A program made the position numbers and the translations under genes. From Hoeflea prorocentri (GTDB lineage: Bacteria > Pseudomonadota > Alphaproteobacteria > Rhizobiales > Rhizobiaceae), in the NCBI RefSeq assembly GCF_027944115.1, contig NZ_JAPJZI010000001.1, positions 248,001 to 312,000 on the forward strand: DNA of 64,000 nucleotides. Reading direction: 5' to 3'. This document shows positions 24,058-32,940 of the stretch, in pieces (the first letter of the stretch is position 1; every line of letters begins with the position of its first letter). Below the pieces are notes generated by a model, which made no database searches, was not told the DNA's origin, and saw only the letters and a program-made list of their open reading frames with translations.

Positions 24058-25818
24058 ATGACCACCATCCAAGCAGTCGATCCTTCCGCGACTAACAATA
24101 CGATGTCTCTGACCGGTGCGGAGGCGATTGTTGAAATTCTGGAGCAAGCAAATGTCGGTCCGATGTTCGGCATGGGCGGGTTTCAGCTGCTCCCCTTCTA
24201 TGAAGCTGTTCGTGTTAAAGGTCTCACACATTTTCTGATCAACGATGAGAGATGCGGTGTGTTCGCATCGGATGCCTATGCGCGTGTCGCCGGAAAACCC
24301 GGGGTTTGCGATGCGACGCTCGGTCCGGGCGCAACGAACCTCGTCACCGGTTTGGTCGAGAGTCTGAACGCGGGCATTCCGCAGGTGGTTTTTGTAGGCA
24401 ACACCCACCGCGATCATTCCTGGAAAAATATGACTCAGGAATCTCGCCAGATCGATATTCTGCGACCCGCCGTCAAGGAAGTCATCCGCATAGAGCGTTC
24501 TTCCAGGGTTCCCGAACTGGTGCGCCGTGCCTTTGCCGTTGCGACATCGGGCCGGCCTGGCCCGGTCGTTGTCGACGTGCCGGAGGATATCGCCCACGAT
24601 GTCTATGACTATCCTGTCGATGACTTCTGGATCGATCCCGTAACAACAGCATCTCCCGCATACCGCTCCCACCCGGCAGCGGAGGACGTCGCCAAAGCTG
24701 CCCAGGCGATCGCGAAAGCAAAACGTCCTCTGCTGCTGGTCGGAGGCGGCATTCACAATGCCGGCGCCTACAAGGAACTACTGAACCTTGCCGAAGCGCA
24801 AGCCATTCCGGTTGCGCATACACTCTCAGGCAAAGGGGCAATTGCCTGCACACATGAGCTTTCGGCCGGTCTGTTCGGTCGTTATTCGCGGATCGCCAAC
24901 GATCTTATCGATACCGCGGATTGCCTGATCGTTGTTGGGTGCAAACTCGGTGAGATCGCCACCAAACGGTTTGCTCTGTTCAACAAAAACGTCCCGCTGA
25001 TTCATCTCGATGTCCTGCCTGAGGAAATCGGGCGAACAACGCCCGCCGACGTAGCCCTGATTGGCGACGCAAAGTGTGGGCTTGGCGATCTCAGCACTGC
25101 ACTTTGTGACGAGAGTGGCAAGGCGATCCGCGACCGCGCGTCCTATGTACAGGAAATTCCGGCTCGCATGACCAAATGGCGTGAGGGCGCGAAGGATAAG
25201 CTGACGGATACCAGCAGTCCCATTGGCATGGGACGCATGCTGACAGAACTCAACAAAGCCATGCCGGCTGAATCGGTGTTGATCGCCGATGGCGGCTTTG
25301 CGGCTCACTGGGGTGGCCTTCTCTATGATACGAAAAGAGCCGGCCGGCGCTTTGTGGCCGACCGCGGTTTTGCATCCATCGGCTACGGCCTTCCCGGCGC
25401 AATGGGTGTTCAGCTGGCAGTGCCCGAGCAGCCCGTCGTCGCCATCACCGGCGATGGCGGATTCAACATGGTGATCGGGGAACTGGAGACCGCACTGCGC
25501 GCCAAGACGCCGTTCACCCTGATGATCGTGAACAATGCTGCATCCGGTTACATCAAATCGCTACAGCACGCGATGTACGGCAACTACCAGTCCTCAGATC
25601 TCGTTGAAATGAACTATGCCAACATCGCCGAGAGCTTTGGCTGCCATGGCGTTCGGGTCGAGGATCCGGAGGAGTTGGGGCCGGCCATAAGGGTCGCCAA
25701 CGCGGAGCGCTCGAAACCGTCCGTCGTGGATGTCGTGGTCACGCGCGACCCGGCCAAGATGTTGCCCGGCGTCGACAGCAGAACCTTGAAAATCAAGAAA
25801 GGCGATCGACCGGTCTGA
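24058..25818 (+). CDS. Thiamine-diphosphate-dependent enzyme (module A)
   Basis: 586 residues with the three-domain layout of acetolactate-synthase-like enzymes. The N-terminal PYR domain has TGAEAIVEILE and the cofactor-activating Glu64 in NDERCG. The central domain is near 200-330 (RPLLLVGGGIHNAGAY). The C-terminal PP domain has the ThDP motif GDGGFNMVIGE at about 464 ending in IVNN. No small regulatory subunit gene follows, so it is not a biosynthetic acetohydroxyacid synthase. By eye it is a close paralogue of the enzyme at 38787-40544. Plausible reactions are decarboxylation of a 2-oxoacid, cleavage of a cyclic dione or acyl transfer; the substrate is unknown. It lies between the two-repeat gene and a TRAP transporter. 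Confidence 0.88.
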   Translation: MTTIQAVDPSATNNTMSLTGAEAIVEILEQANVGPMFGMGGFQLLPFYEAVRVKGLTHFLINDERCGVFASDAYARVAGKPGVCDATLGPGATNLVTGLVESLNAGIPQVVFVGNTHRDHSWKNMTQESRQIDILRPAVKEVIRIERSSRVPELVRRAFAVATSGRPGPVVVDVPEDIAHDVYDYPVDDFWIDPVTTASPAYRSHPAAEDVAKAAQAIAKAKRPLLLVGGGIHNAGAYKELLNLAEAQAIPVAHTLSGKGAIACTHELSAGLFGRYSRIANDLIDTADCLIVVGCKLGEIATKRFALFNKNVPLIHLDVLPEEIGRTTPADVALIGDAKCGLGDLSTALCDESGKAIRDRASYVQEIPARMTKWREGAKDKLTDTSSPIGMGRMLTELNKAMPAESVLIADGGFAAHWGGLLYDTKRAGRRFVADRGFASIGYGLPGAMGVQLAVPEQPVVAITGDGGFNMVIGELETALRAKTPFTLMIVNNAASGYIKSLQHAMYGNYQSSDLVEMNYANIAESFGCHGVRVEDPEELGPAIRVANAERSKPSVVDVVVTRDPAKMLPGVDSRTLKIKKGDRPV

Positions 25819-25896
25819 TCCCGGTGGAAGGAGTCATTCTTGAAATAGTGGAGCTTGCCACCTGAAGATTTTTCGCTGAACCGAAGGGAGGAACAT

Positions 25897-26130
25897 ATGC
25901 GAAATTTACTCAAGACACTCACCTGTGCAGTAACAGCCGCATTTCTGTCCGGTACGGCTTCCATCACACCGCCCATCGGCATCAACATCTTCACCATCGC
26001 CAGCATTGGAGACGTCGACATTCGGCGGATCGCTCTTCAGATCGCACCATTCCTTCTCATGATCGTTGCTCTGATGTTCATCGTCATTTTCTTCGAGGAG
26101 ATTGCGGCATGGCTGCCAAGCATGATGTAG
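25897..26130 (+). pseudogene. Scar of a deleted TRAP transporter: DctP start fused to DctM end
   Basis: The 77-codon frame has GGGAGGA before ATG 25897. It begins MRNLLKTLTCAVTAAFLSG, a signal peptide of a TRAP solute-binding protein. At about residue 22 it switches to ITPPIGINIFTIASI, followed by a hydrophobic helix and AAWLPSMM, which is the C-terminus of a TRAP large permease (compare LITPPIGLN and the terminal EIVLWLP of the intact DctM ending at 28051). The intervening binding protein, small permease and most of the large permease have been lost in one in-frame deletion. The product, if made, would be a short membrane peptide. A complete TRAP set follows immediately. Confidence 0.75.
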
Positions 26131-26184
26131 CGGCGAAGCTTCGCGCCTTCGACGATAAACACCTTGGGAAAGGACCTTGATTGA

Positions 26185-26745
26185 ATGAAGGGCCTATTTT
26201 TAGCTTTCAGGCGTTTTGAGGACGGCCTAACAGCCGTCGCCGCCGCAGCCGTGTTCTTTGTCATGTCCTTGGGTGTCGCGGAAATTGCAGGGCGCAGTGT
26301 CTTCAACGCACCAATCCAGGGGCACACCGATCTCGTGATTGTTGCGATGCCGGTTATCGTCTTCCTTGGCATCTCCCAGTGTCTTCGCAAAGACAGCCAC
26401 ATCCAGATGTCTCTGATCATCGACATGTTGCCGTACCGCGCAGCCGCTGCAGTCAAATCGATCGGGTGCCTGATCAGTTCGGTGACGATCCTCTGTATTT
26501 CGATTGGTGCCTATCGAAACTTCGAACGGGCTCTCACTTTCAATGACAACACCGCAGACCTGCGCTTGATAACATGGCCGTTCAAACTGATCGTGGCCGG
26601 CAGTCTCTTGTTGCTCGCGATCCGATTTGCAGTTTTTGCGATTGGGTACACCCGCGAGGCCTTCGCGATGAAGACGGAGGCCGACGGAAACCTCCTCCCG
26701 GAAGCACACGACGAGCTTGATCTGGAGACTGTCCGCGATGACTGA
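26185..26745 (+). CDS. dctQ: TRAP transporter small permease (DctQ type)
   Basis: 186 residues with four hydrophobic segments, the first at about residues 15-40 (AAAAVFFVMSLGVAEIAGR) and the others around 48-65, 90-110 and 133-155. The VFNAPIQGHTDLV segment after the first helix is typical of DctQ. A ribosome-binding site, AAAGGA, precedes ATG 26185. It forms the membrane complex with the large permease, whose start overlaps its stop by 8 bases. The system imports organic acids driven by the sodium or proton gradient. Confidence 0.88.
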   Translation: MKGLFLAFRRFEDGLTAVAAAAVFFVMSLGVAEIAGRSVFNAPIQGHTDLVIVAMPVIVFLGISQCLRKDSHIQMSLIIDMLPYRAAAAVKSIGCLISSVTILCISIGAYRNFERALTFNDNTADLRLITWPFKLIVAGSLLLLAIRFAVFAIGYTREAFAMKTEADGNLLPEAHDELDLETVRDD

Positions 26746-28051
26746 TCTGGATACCTCAACACTCGGACTCTTGAGTGTCGTCTTTCTCATGGCCCTCGTT
26801 GCGGGCGGGATTCGTATTTTCGTCGCCGCGGCGCTTGTCGGTTTCCTTGGACTGGCTTCACTCAGAGGATGGGATGCCGCAATCGGATTGGCCGGACTTA
26901 CACCCTATGCGAAGGCGGCCTCATATCAGTTCAGTGTCCTGCCGATGTTCATTCTTATTGGCTTCTTGGCCTTCCACGCCGGTCTTACGAGAAATGTCTT
27001 TGAGGCCGCCAGGATCTGGGTCGGTAGGCTTCCAGGAGGATTGGCTGTCGCGACAATTCTTGCAACGGCGGGCTTTTCGGCGGTCTCCGGAGCAAGCACG
27101 GCGACGTCGGCCGTCTTTTCCAGGATCGCTCTGCCCGAGATGCTTGGCCGCGGCTACAAGGTCGCGATTTCCGCCGGCGTCGTAGCCGCTGGCGGCACAC
27201 TGGCCTCGCTCATCCCGCCGAGCGGTATTTTGGTTATCTACGGGATCATTGCGGAAACATCGATTGGAAAGCTCCTCATTGCAGGTTTTGTCCCGGGCTT
27301 TCTGTCTGCCGCGATCTACGTGCTTTTGCTCGTCTTCCTGTTTAAACGAAACCCCGGCCTGGGACCGGCGGGCACAGCCTTTCCTCTGCGCGAAAAGATC
27401 GCGTCCATTCGCAAGGTGAGCGGCATCGCTGTCGTCATCATGATCGTGCTCGGGGGTCTCTATACCGGCCTCCTGACGCCGACAGAAACCGGCGCCGCCG
27501 GCGCCTTCGTGATGTTGCTTTTTTGCGTCTTTCGAGCCGATTTCAAACTCGAAAACATGGCCCATGCCTTCATGGAAACCGTGAAGGTATCCTCGATGAT
27601 TTTCGCGGTGATTTGGGCCGTCCTCATATATGTCCGGTTTCTCGGTTTCACAGGTTTGCCCAACGACATCGCAGCCTATGTGCTGAGCTTTGATGTCAAT
27701 CGCTACGTCATCCTAATCGCGATCCTGCTGTTTTATGTCGTCCTCGGCATGTTCATGGATGCGATCGGCATGTTGCTCCTCACCTTGCCGATCGTCATCC
27801 CGACGATCATCGGTCTGGGTTTTAACGAAATCTGGTTCGGCATCATCCTCGTTAAAATGGCCGAGATTTGCCTGATAACTCCCCCGATCGGGCTGAACTG
27901 CTTCGTGGTCCACGGGGTGCGGCCGGACATTCCCATGAACAAAATCTTTCAAGGAGCGGCTCCGTTTTTCGTCGCCGACGTCGCTACCGTCGGCCTTCTG
28001 ATCGCAGTTCCTGAAATCGTCCTCTGGTTGCCTAACCAGATGGCGAACTGA
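26738..28051 (+). CDS. dctM: TRAP transporter large permease (DctM type)
   Basis: ATG 26738, inside the end of dctQ, gives 437 residues. The frame reaches back to 26717, but this start fits the coupled overlap. About twelve hydrophobic segments follow the DctM pattern, with the conserved blocks SGASTATSAVFSRIALPEM, GGTLASLIPPSGILVIYG, TPTETGAAGAF and the C-terminal EICLITPPIGLNCFV. It is the transport subunit. The organic acid is unknown, but the position directly after the ThDP enzyme indicates that it feeds that pathway. Confidence 0.92.
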   Translation: MTDLDTSTLGLLSVVFLMALVAGGIRIFVAAALVGFLGLASLRGWDAAIGLAGLTPYAKAASYQFSVLPMFILIGFLAFHAGLTRNVFEAARIWVGRLPGGLAVATILATAGFSAVSGASTATSAVFSRIALPEMLGRGYKVAISAGVVAAGGTLASLIPPSGILVIYGIIAETSIGKLLIAGFVPGFLSAAIYVLLLVFLFKRNPGLGPAGTAFPLREKIASIRKVSGIAVVIMIVLGGLYTGLLTPTETGAAGAFVMLLFCVFRADFKLENMAHAFMETVKVSSMIFAVIWAVLIYVRFLGFTGLPNDIAAYVLSFDVNRYVILIAILLFYVVLGMFMDAIGMLLLTLPIVIPTIIGLGFNEIWFGIILVKMAEICLITPPIGLNCFVVHGVRPDIPMNKIFQGAAPFFVADVATVGLLIAVPEIVLWLPNQMAN

Positions 28052-28085
28052 GCAATAGAGAGAGCACCTAACAGGAGGAATTACT

Positions 28086-29117
28086 ATGGGTATGAAATCA
28101 CTAATCATTGCTGCGGTTGCCACTTTATGTATCGCCGTTGCGCCGGCGGTTGCGGCAGACACCGTCGATGGTCCCGAAGTCAATTGGAAGCTGTCCCTTT
28201 GGGGCAAACCTCGCGCATTTACTGCCGGCATTGATAAGTTCAGCGAGCTTGTCTCCGAACGCACGGGTGGAAGATTCAAGATCGAGGTCGTCTATGGCGG
28301 GCAGCTCGCATCTCCGCGCGAAAACCTTGATGGCTTACAGATCGGCGCTTTTGAATCCGCTGTTCTGGCTGCTGCCTTCCATCCAGGTAAGATGCCGCTT
28401 TCACTCGGATTGGATCTTCCCTTCCTGCCGGTGCCGGACCTTGAGACCCGGCAAAAAGTGGTTGAAGCATATTTCGCCCATCCGGCGATGAAGGAAGAAC
28501 TCAAGAACCTTGGCGTTCGTCACCTCTACACAGTCCTCGCTCCACAGTTCGAATTCATGGGGGGCGGGGAGCCGCCGGAAACCCTTGACGACTGGAACGG
28601 CAAGCGCGTTCGAGCTCTGGCCGGTATCGGCGAGGCTATGGCGATATTAGGGGCTGTACCGATCTCGATTTCCCCGACCGAAGTCTATACCGGTCTGGAG
28701 CGCGGAACAGTGGATGCCGCCTCCTTTCCATTCAGCTACGCTCATGGTGCCTACGGCTTGCATGAGATTTCGAACTGGTACACGTCAAACCTCAATCCGG
28801 GTGTGACGCACGCGCAACTTCTTGTGAGTCTGGGTGCGTATGGAGCCCTTCCTGAGCAATATCGGAAGGTCTTGGAGGAGGTGAAAGCGGAAGCCTATGC
28901 GTTCAATATCCAAGCCATGGCTGACGCTGATGCCAAGTGGATCCCATTGTTCAAGGAAGCCGGTCTAAAGGATGTGACCTACACCGACGAAGAGCGTCAG
29001 CAATGGATCGATTCCGCTGCCAAACCCGTTTGGACCAATTGGCTGAAAGAAGGCGCAGATGCGGGCAAACCAAGTCAGGAACTACTCGATCTGATTTTGA
29101 CTACGGCCAAGCAGTAG
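28086..29117 (+). CDS. dctP: TRAP transporter substrate-binding protein (DctP type)
   Basis: 343 residues with an AGGAGGA ribosome-binding site. A signal peptide (MGMKSLIIAAVATLCIAVAPAVAA) is cleaved after about residue 23, followed by the DctP fold with SERTGGRFKIEVVYGGQLA, KRVRALAGIGEAMAILGAVP and TEVYTGLERGTVDAASFP. The periplasmic receptor captures an organic acid for the DctQM permease. The order Q-M-P is less common than P-Q-M and may reflect the nearby deletion of an older P-Q-M set. It is the last gene of the operon. Confidence 0.92.
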   Translation: MGMKSLIIAAVATLCIAVAPAVAADTVDGPEVNWKLSLWGKPRAFTAGIDKFSELVSERTGGRFKIEVVYGGQLASPRENLDGLQIGAFESAVLAAAFHPGKMPLSLGLDLPFLPVPDLETRQKVVEAYFAHPAMKEELKNLGVRHLYTVLAPQFEFMGGGEPPETLDDWNGKRVRALAGIGEAMAILGAVPISISPTEVYTGLERGTVDAASFPFSYAHGAYGLHEISNWYTSNLNPGVTHAQLLVSLGAYGALPEQYRKVLEEVKAEAYAFNIQAMADADAKWIPLFKEAGLKDVTYTDEERQQWIDSAAKPVWTNWLKEGADAGKPSQELLDLILTTAKQ

Positions 29118-29433
29118 TGCGGTCGTGACTGGCCGGCGCTCTCATCGTCGGCCGGTTACGCGTGATCAAACGAAGTCGGGTAGCAAATCTTGCCGGAATG
29201 AGGCACTCCAGATATGCAGTTGGCTTTTGCGATGTTTTTCCTGCCCGAAAACCACGCCCATGCAGGTGGGTCGATGGGAAAGCTATAGGCGTACCCACTA
29301 AGATCTTTCCGAGGCCCGATGCGCGTGTGTGAAACAGGTGATTTCCGCATTCGGTCCTTTTGGCCTCAAGGGTCTTTCTCCAAAGTCGGGACGTCTGGCA
29401 CCAACGAGCCCAGCCTGTCTCCAACACCAGGCA
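29118..29433. other. Intergenic region, no gene seen
   Basis: Between the convergent dctP and zinc dehydrogenase genes only short, unconvincing frames exist. A GC-rich inverted repeat, CTGGCCG with CGGCCGG, near 29130-29155 could act as a weak terminator for dctP. Confidence 0.4.
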
Positions 29434-30483
29434 CTATCTCCGGACATCAAACACCACTTTGCCGGATTGCCCCGACCGGGCCATCTGGATCGCGTACTCG
29501 AAGTCTTCCAAGTCGTAGGTGTCTGTAATCAAAGGTGAGATGTCCAGACCAGCCTCCAGGAGCGATGTGGTTCTGTCCCACGTCTCCGCCAGCAGGCGGC
29601 CATATATTCCCTTGAGGGTTATTTCCCGCAGCACAATTTGCCCGGCGATATCAACGGAAACGGCGCCCGCCGGCAATCCGGCCATAACAGCGGTCCCGCC
29701 TACAGCCGTCGCTTGAAGTGCCGCGGTGATGGCATTTGAAGCACCGGACGTTTCAATTGTCGCCCCAACACCTTCGCCATTCGTCTCTTTTTGAACGGTT
29801 TCGATCGGGTTTTCCTCCCGGGGATCAATTGCTATCCGAGCGCCAGCCTTCAATGCCAATTTTCGTCTCGACTTCGAGAGATCTGAAGCAATAATCAGTT
29901 CCGCACCAAGGGCCTTTAGGGCAGCAACTGCGAAGAGGCCTATCGGCCCGCAACCTGAGACCAATACAGAACCGGCAACATTATGGGCCAGGGTCGCAGC
30001 ACGAACCGAAATTCCAAGCGGCTCCATACAGGCTCCAACACTATCTGAAACTTCACGCGGAACTTTGCGCAGGAGTGGAAATGGCACAGCGGTGTAATCG
30101 CAAAATGCGCCGGCCCCGATTCTGCTGAAGGTCTTCAGGCGAATACAGGTATGCCCGCGTCCGGCGACGCACTGACTGCAAGTGCCGCATGCCAGGTGCG
30201 TTTCGCAGCTTACGCGGTCACCGATACGAAAGTCCGCGTCTCCCTGAATATCGCATATCTCACCGCATAGCTCATGTCCAAGCGCGAATGGTGGCTTGTA
30301 CACCTTGGACGCCCATTCATTCCATCCGACGATATGTAAGTCCGTTCCGCAAATCCCAGCCTTCTCAACCCGGACCAAGGCTTCGCCTTCACCAAGAACA
30401 GGAAGTGGCTTGCGGACTAACTCGACAGCATCCGGCTGGGGGGCGGCCATGAGCAGCACACGATTTTTTCTATCGACTTTCAT
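29434..30483 (-). CDS. Zinc-dependent alcohol dehydrogenase, threonine-dehydrogenase-like
   Basis: 349 residues of the medium-chain zinc dehydrogenase family. The catalytic zinc Cys lies in GICGTDLHI. GHELCGE and the four-cysteine structural zinc loop (CGTCSQCVAGRGHTC) follow, and the Rossmann motif is SGCGPIGLFA. The insert VGWNEWAS and the C-terminal LKGIYGRLLAETW and SGQSGKVVFD resemble L-threonine 3-dehydrogenase. The substrate may nevertheless be another secondary alcohol, since it lies among organic-acid catabolic genes. It is divergent from the SGNH hydrolase gene, with a palindromic operator between them. Confidence 0.9.
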   Translation of the reverse strand: MKVDRKNRVLLMAAPQPDAVELVRKPLPVLGEGEALVRVEKAGICGTDLHIVGWNEWASKVYKPPFALGHELCGEICDIQGDADFRIGDRVSCETHLACGTCSQCVAGRGHTCIRLKTFSRIGAGAFCDYTAVPFPLLRKVPREVSDSVGACMEPLGISVRAATLAHNVAGSVLVSGCGPIGLFAVAALKALGAELIIASDLSKSRRKLALKAGARIAIDPREENPIETVQKETNGEGVGATIETSGASNAITAALQATAVGGTAVMAGLPAGAVSVDIAGQIVLREITLKGIYGRLLAETWDRTTSLLEAGLDISPLITDTYDLEDFEYAIQMARSGQSGKVVFDVRR

Positions 30484-30577
30484 TCAAAATGCTCTTTGTA
30501 GATTCGGCTTCAATGAAACGAATTGCATATTGAACAATTAGCCAATCACTGTAAACTTTTGATTATCGATATCATTT

Positions 30578-30592
30578 TTTCGTTTAACGGAA
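30578..30592. promoter_or_regulatory. Putative IclR operator between the dehydrogenase and SGNH genes
   Basis: TTTCGTTTAACGGAA departs at one base from the perfect palindrome TTCCGTTTAACGGAA. It lies 19 bases before the SGNH start and 95 bases before the dehydrogenase start, so it could control both. Confidence 0.55.
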
Positions 30593-30610
30593 AATAAGAA
30601 AACAACGCTT

Positions 30611-31243
30611 ATGCAGCCAGCTTTCTTCTCAAATCAGTTGAAAATTACCGGACGACCGATACTTTGCTTCGGCGATTCCAACACCTGGGGCTACGAGCCG
30701 GGCTCAGCTCGGCAAATCAAGAAAGCCGACCGATGGCCCACGCAGCTCGGTCGGCTCATTGGTAAAGCCGTTGTTCAGGACGGTGTTTGCGGACGGACGG
30801 CGACCGTCGAAGACACGGTTGGCGGGCGGCCCACAGCCGAGCCAGCCCTTACGCGCGTGCTTGAAGCACAGGGTCCATTCGACACAGTGTTCCTTATGCT
30901 CGGGACCAATGACCTCAAGGCGCATCTCGACCAATCAGCAGATGAGATCGTGAGCGCCATGTTGATTCATGCATCAAAAGCTAAATAATACGCCGAGCGT
31001 ACCATCATTTTGACCCCACCTCGGATTTCGCGGTTGGTCGGACATCGGCAAGTCCTGTTTGCAGGAGCGCTTAAAAAATCAGTCGCCTTAGAACACGGTT
31101 TGCTGTCCTCGTCCAAGACCCGAGGCGTTCGAGTTGCCAGGACATCCCAATGCGTCTCACCCAGCACCATCAACGGCATCCATTTGGATCAGGCAGCTCA
31201 TTGCAAACTTGCGGTGTTTTTGTCTGAGTCTTTTGAGAACTGA
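30611..31243 (+). pseudogene. SGNH/GDSL hydrolase interrupted by one in-frame TAA
   Basis: The first part, to TAA 30986-30988, contains the nucleophile block LCFGDSNTWG and the third block FLMLGTNDLK. The same frame continues without further stops to 31243, through ERTIILTPPRI and ending with the Asp-His block GIHLDQAAH near the C-terminus. All catalytic residues of an SGNH esterase are thus present in one frame, separated only by the stop codon. The full length would be about 210 residues, the normal size. Either the gene has a recent nonsense mutation or a sequencing error is present. It was probably an esterase or deacylase of the same pathway. Confidence 0.7.
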
Positions 31244-31373
31244 CACACCGAAATCATATGGGCGGTAGTGTGAAGTTCCCTACTGAAACGATTTCACACA
31301 AGCTGCGACCGACTTAAGACTTCTAACGTAGAGCATTGGTCGTTTCGTCACGATGCGTAGAAAGGACAGGCAA

Positions 31374-31484
31374 ATGAAGAATGGGTTCTCGCTTCGTGAA
31401 GTGCTTCACCGTCGTGAGCTTTTGATTGAGGCTGCGTACATTGGTGGAGAGTGGAGGCAAGCAGAACACAACCGTAGCAATTTC
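31374..31484 (+). pseudogene. 5' fragment of an aldehyde dehydrogenase cut by an IS3 element
   Basis: ATG 31374, with AGGACAGG upstream, begins MKNGFSLREVLHRRELL, followed by EAAYIGGEWRQAEHNRSNF. This is the N-terminal segment of a succinate-semialdehyde-type dehydrogenase and parallels the N-terminus of the intact gene at 40622 (NSELLCNSALIGNRWVQA). After 37 codons the insertion sequence begins. No continuation of the gene is seen beyond the far end of the element, so the remainder was deleted. Confidence 0.6.
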
Positions 31485-31500
31485 TGTCTAGCCCCCAGTT

Positions 31501-32268
31501 TCAGCACCACTGAATTGGGGGTTTCTCTAATAAGGTTTCAGGCACTGGTGGGCGCATCCCAAGCGCATGATGTGGCCGGATTTGGTTATATTGTCTGAGC
31601 CAGATGTTGATGGCGACCTGGGCTTGTTTTGTGCTGTGGAACCATTCTGCATTGAGGACTTCGCGACGGAGTGTTCCGTTAAATCGCTCGTTGTATCCAT
31701 TCTCCCAGGGAAAGCCGGGATAGATCTGCATCGGTTGGATGCCGACGCGTCTGAGCCAGTCCTGAAGCGGTGCGGCGATGAACTCCGGGCCGTTGTCCGA
31801 ACGTATGTATTCCGGCTTGCCGTGCTTCATCAGCAGCCGGTGTAGAATATCCAGAACATCGCTTGCATTCATCTTGGGCCGTACCGCCACGCAGAGCGCT
31901 TCACGGGTGTACTCATCGAGCACAGTCAGCATCTTGTAGGAGCGTCCGTTGCTCAGTTTGTCATGCACGAAGTCTATCGCCCAGACGTGGTTGAGATGCG
32001 TAGGCCTCAGCCTAATGACAGAGCTGTCCTTGTGATAGAGCCGCCGTCGCTTCTTGTGTCGGTGTGGAAGCTGCAGACCTTCTTCGTCCCACAAAGGCTC
32101 AACCTTCTTGTGATTGACCTGCCAGCCTTCCATGCGAAGTAGAGCGGTGACTTTCCGGTAGCCATATCGCCCATATTGTTTAGCCAGCCGGATCATTGCC
32201 AGGCGCAGAACATCGTCATTTGCTGGTTTGGACTGGTAGCGATGACTGGACCGGGACACACCCAACAC
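31501..32268 (-). CDS. IS3-family transposase OrfB (DDE integrase core)
   Basis: 255 residues as an open frame from ATG 32268. The same frame extends upstream as GLTREQLRQAVIHTRQKL into the OrfA end, so a frameshifted OrfAB product is likely. The retroviral-integrase-like core has the first Asp in NHVWAIDFVHD, the second in YIRSDNGPEFIA and the Glu in ENGYNERFNGTLRREVLN. The C-terminus RPHHALGMRPPVPE is characteristic. It carries out cleavage and strand transfer at the terminal repeats. No disabling mutation is seen, so the element may still be active. Confidence 0.92.
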   Translation of the reverse strand: MLGVSRSSHRYQSKPANDDVLRLAMIRLAKQYGRYGYRKVTALLRMEGWQVNHKKVEPLWDEEGLQLPHRHKKRRRLYHKDSSVIRLRPTHLNHVWAIDFVHDKLSNGRSYKMLTVLDEYTREALCVAVRPKMNASDVLDILHRLLMKHGKPEYIRSDNGPEFIAAPLQDWLRRVGIQPMQIYPGFPWENGYNERFNGTLRREVLNAEWFHSTKQAQVAINIWLRQYNQIRPHHALGMRPPVPETLLEKPPIQWC

Positions 32269-32342
32269 GGTACAGGTGCGGCGCTCGGAGGTATCCAGCT
32301 TTTGGCGGGTATGAATGACCGCCTGACGAAGTTGCTCCCGCG

Positions 32343-32630
32343 TCAGGCCTTAGGCTTTAAATGATCCAGGCTCTCCTTCAGGATCAACTTGTCGAACTGC
32401 AGATCGGCCACGATCTTCTTGAGCCGTTCATTCTCTTTCTGAAGCGCCCGCATCTCCGACAGTTGAGGCCGCCCCATCCCGCCAAACTTCTTACGCCAGT
32501 AGTAATACGTCTTGTCCGAAATCCCTGCTTTCCGACACGCACTCACAACATCCAGCCCATCATGCAAATGCACGTCGACTTCGCGCAAAAGCTTCAACGC
32601 ATCTTCATCCGAATACCGCTTCCGAGCCAT
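32343..32630 (-). CDS. IS3-family transposase OrfA
   Basis: 95 residues from ATG 32630, which follows GGAGGG. The longer frame to 32654 has no good start. The helix-turn-helix is VVSACRKAGISDKTYYYWRK, and a leucine-zipper segment (ALQKENERLKKIVADLQFDK) serves for dimerisation with OrfB. It gives the element terminal-repeat recognition. The stop at 32343 overlaps the upstream extension of orfB in another frame, the usual arrangement for programmed frameshifting. Confidence 0.9.
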   Translation of the reverse strand: MARKRYSDEDALKLLREVDVHLHDGLDVVSACRKAGISDKTYYYWRKKFGGMGRPQLSEMRALQKENERLKKIVADLQFDKLILKESLDHLKPKA

Positions 32631-32789
32631 TTCCAATCCCTCCTGTGGCACCAAAATAGTGGCACAGTTTTACGGGGCTAAGACATTTAAGCAGTCATGG
32701 TTTCGGTCTTGCTGGCTAAAACGCGATTTTCATGCCTTTACTAGGATGTTCCACTTTATAAAAACTGGGTTAAGCAGCTATTTTAGAAC

Positions 32790-32804
32790 GGAATTTTAAC
32801 GGAA
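32790..32804. promoter_or_regulatory. Putative IclR half-operator upstream of the second IclR gene
   Basis: GGAATTTTAACGGAA preserves the ten right-hand bases TTTAACGGAA of the palindrome found at 23151, 30578 and 38682, and the same half-motif, GAACGGAA, partly recurs just before it. It lies about 140 bases before the IclR start and may serve its autoregulation. Confidence 0.4.
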
Positions 32805-32940
32805 CTAAGTTTCGGTATTGAGTTGACATGTTTATCAAGATCGTAGATTTTTTGGTTTCATCGAGCCAACGATGCAAATCCTGACTTAATATCAGACGTT
32901 GCTCAATGGCTACGAAACGGCGAGAGACGATCAGAACGAT

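Larger units (their letters stand above)
31485..32685 (-). mobile_element. IS3-family insertion sequence (two-ORF, IS407-like)
   Basis: About 1.2 kb bounded by imperfect inverted repeats starting TGTCTAGCCCCC at 31485 and, on the other strand, TGTCTTAGCCCC at 32685; both begin with the TG typical of this family. It encodes OrfA (helix-turn-helix) and OrfB (DDE integrase) on the minus strand. No convincing target-site duplication flanks it: the bases outside are TTC on the left and TTT on the right. This fits an adjacent deletion that removed the rest of the aldehyde dehydrogenase gene. A 44-bp palindrome made from its left end remains at 21020. Confidence 0.85.

Noticed and set aside
24028-24756. 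Long minus-strand frame opposite the ThDP enzyme gene
   Set aside because: It lies entirely antisense to a well-supported gene, has no family features and low-complexity residues typical of shadow frames.
24058-25818. Biosynthetic acetohydroxyacid synthase (IlvB)
   Set aside because: No regulatory subunit gene follows, the genetic context is catabolic, and a close paralogue exists 15 kb away in a similar context.
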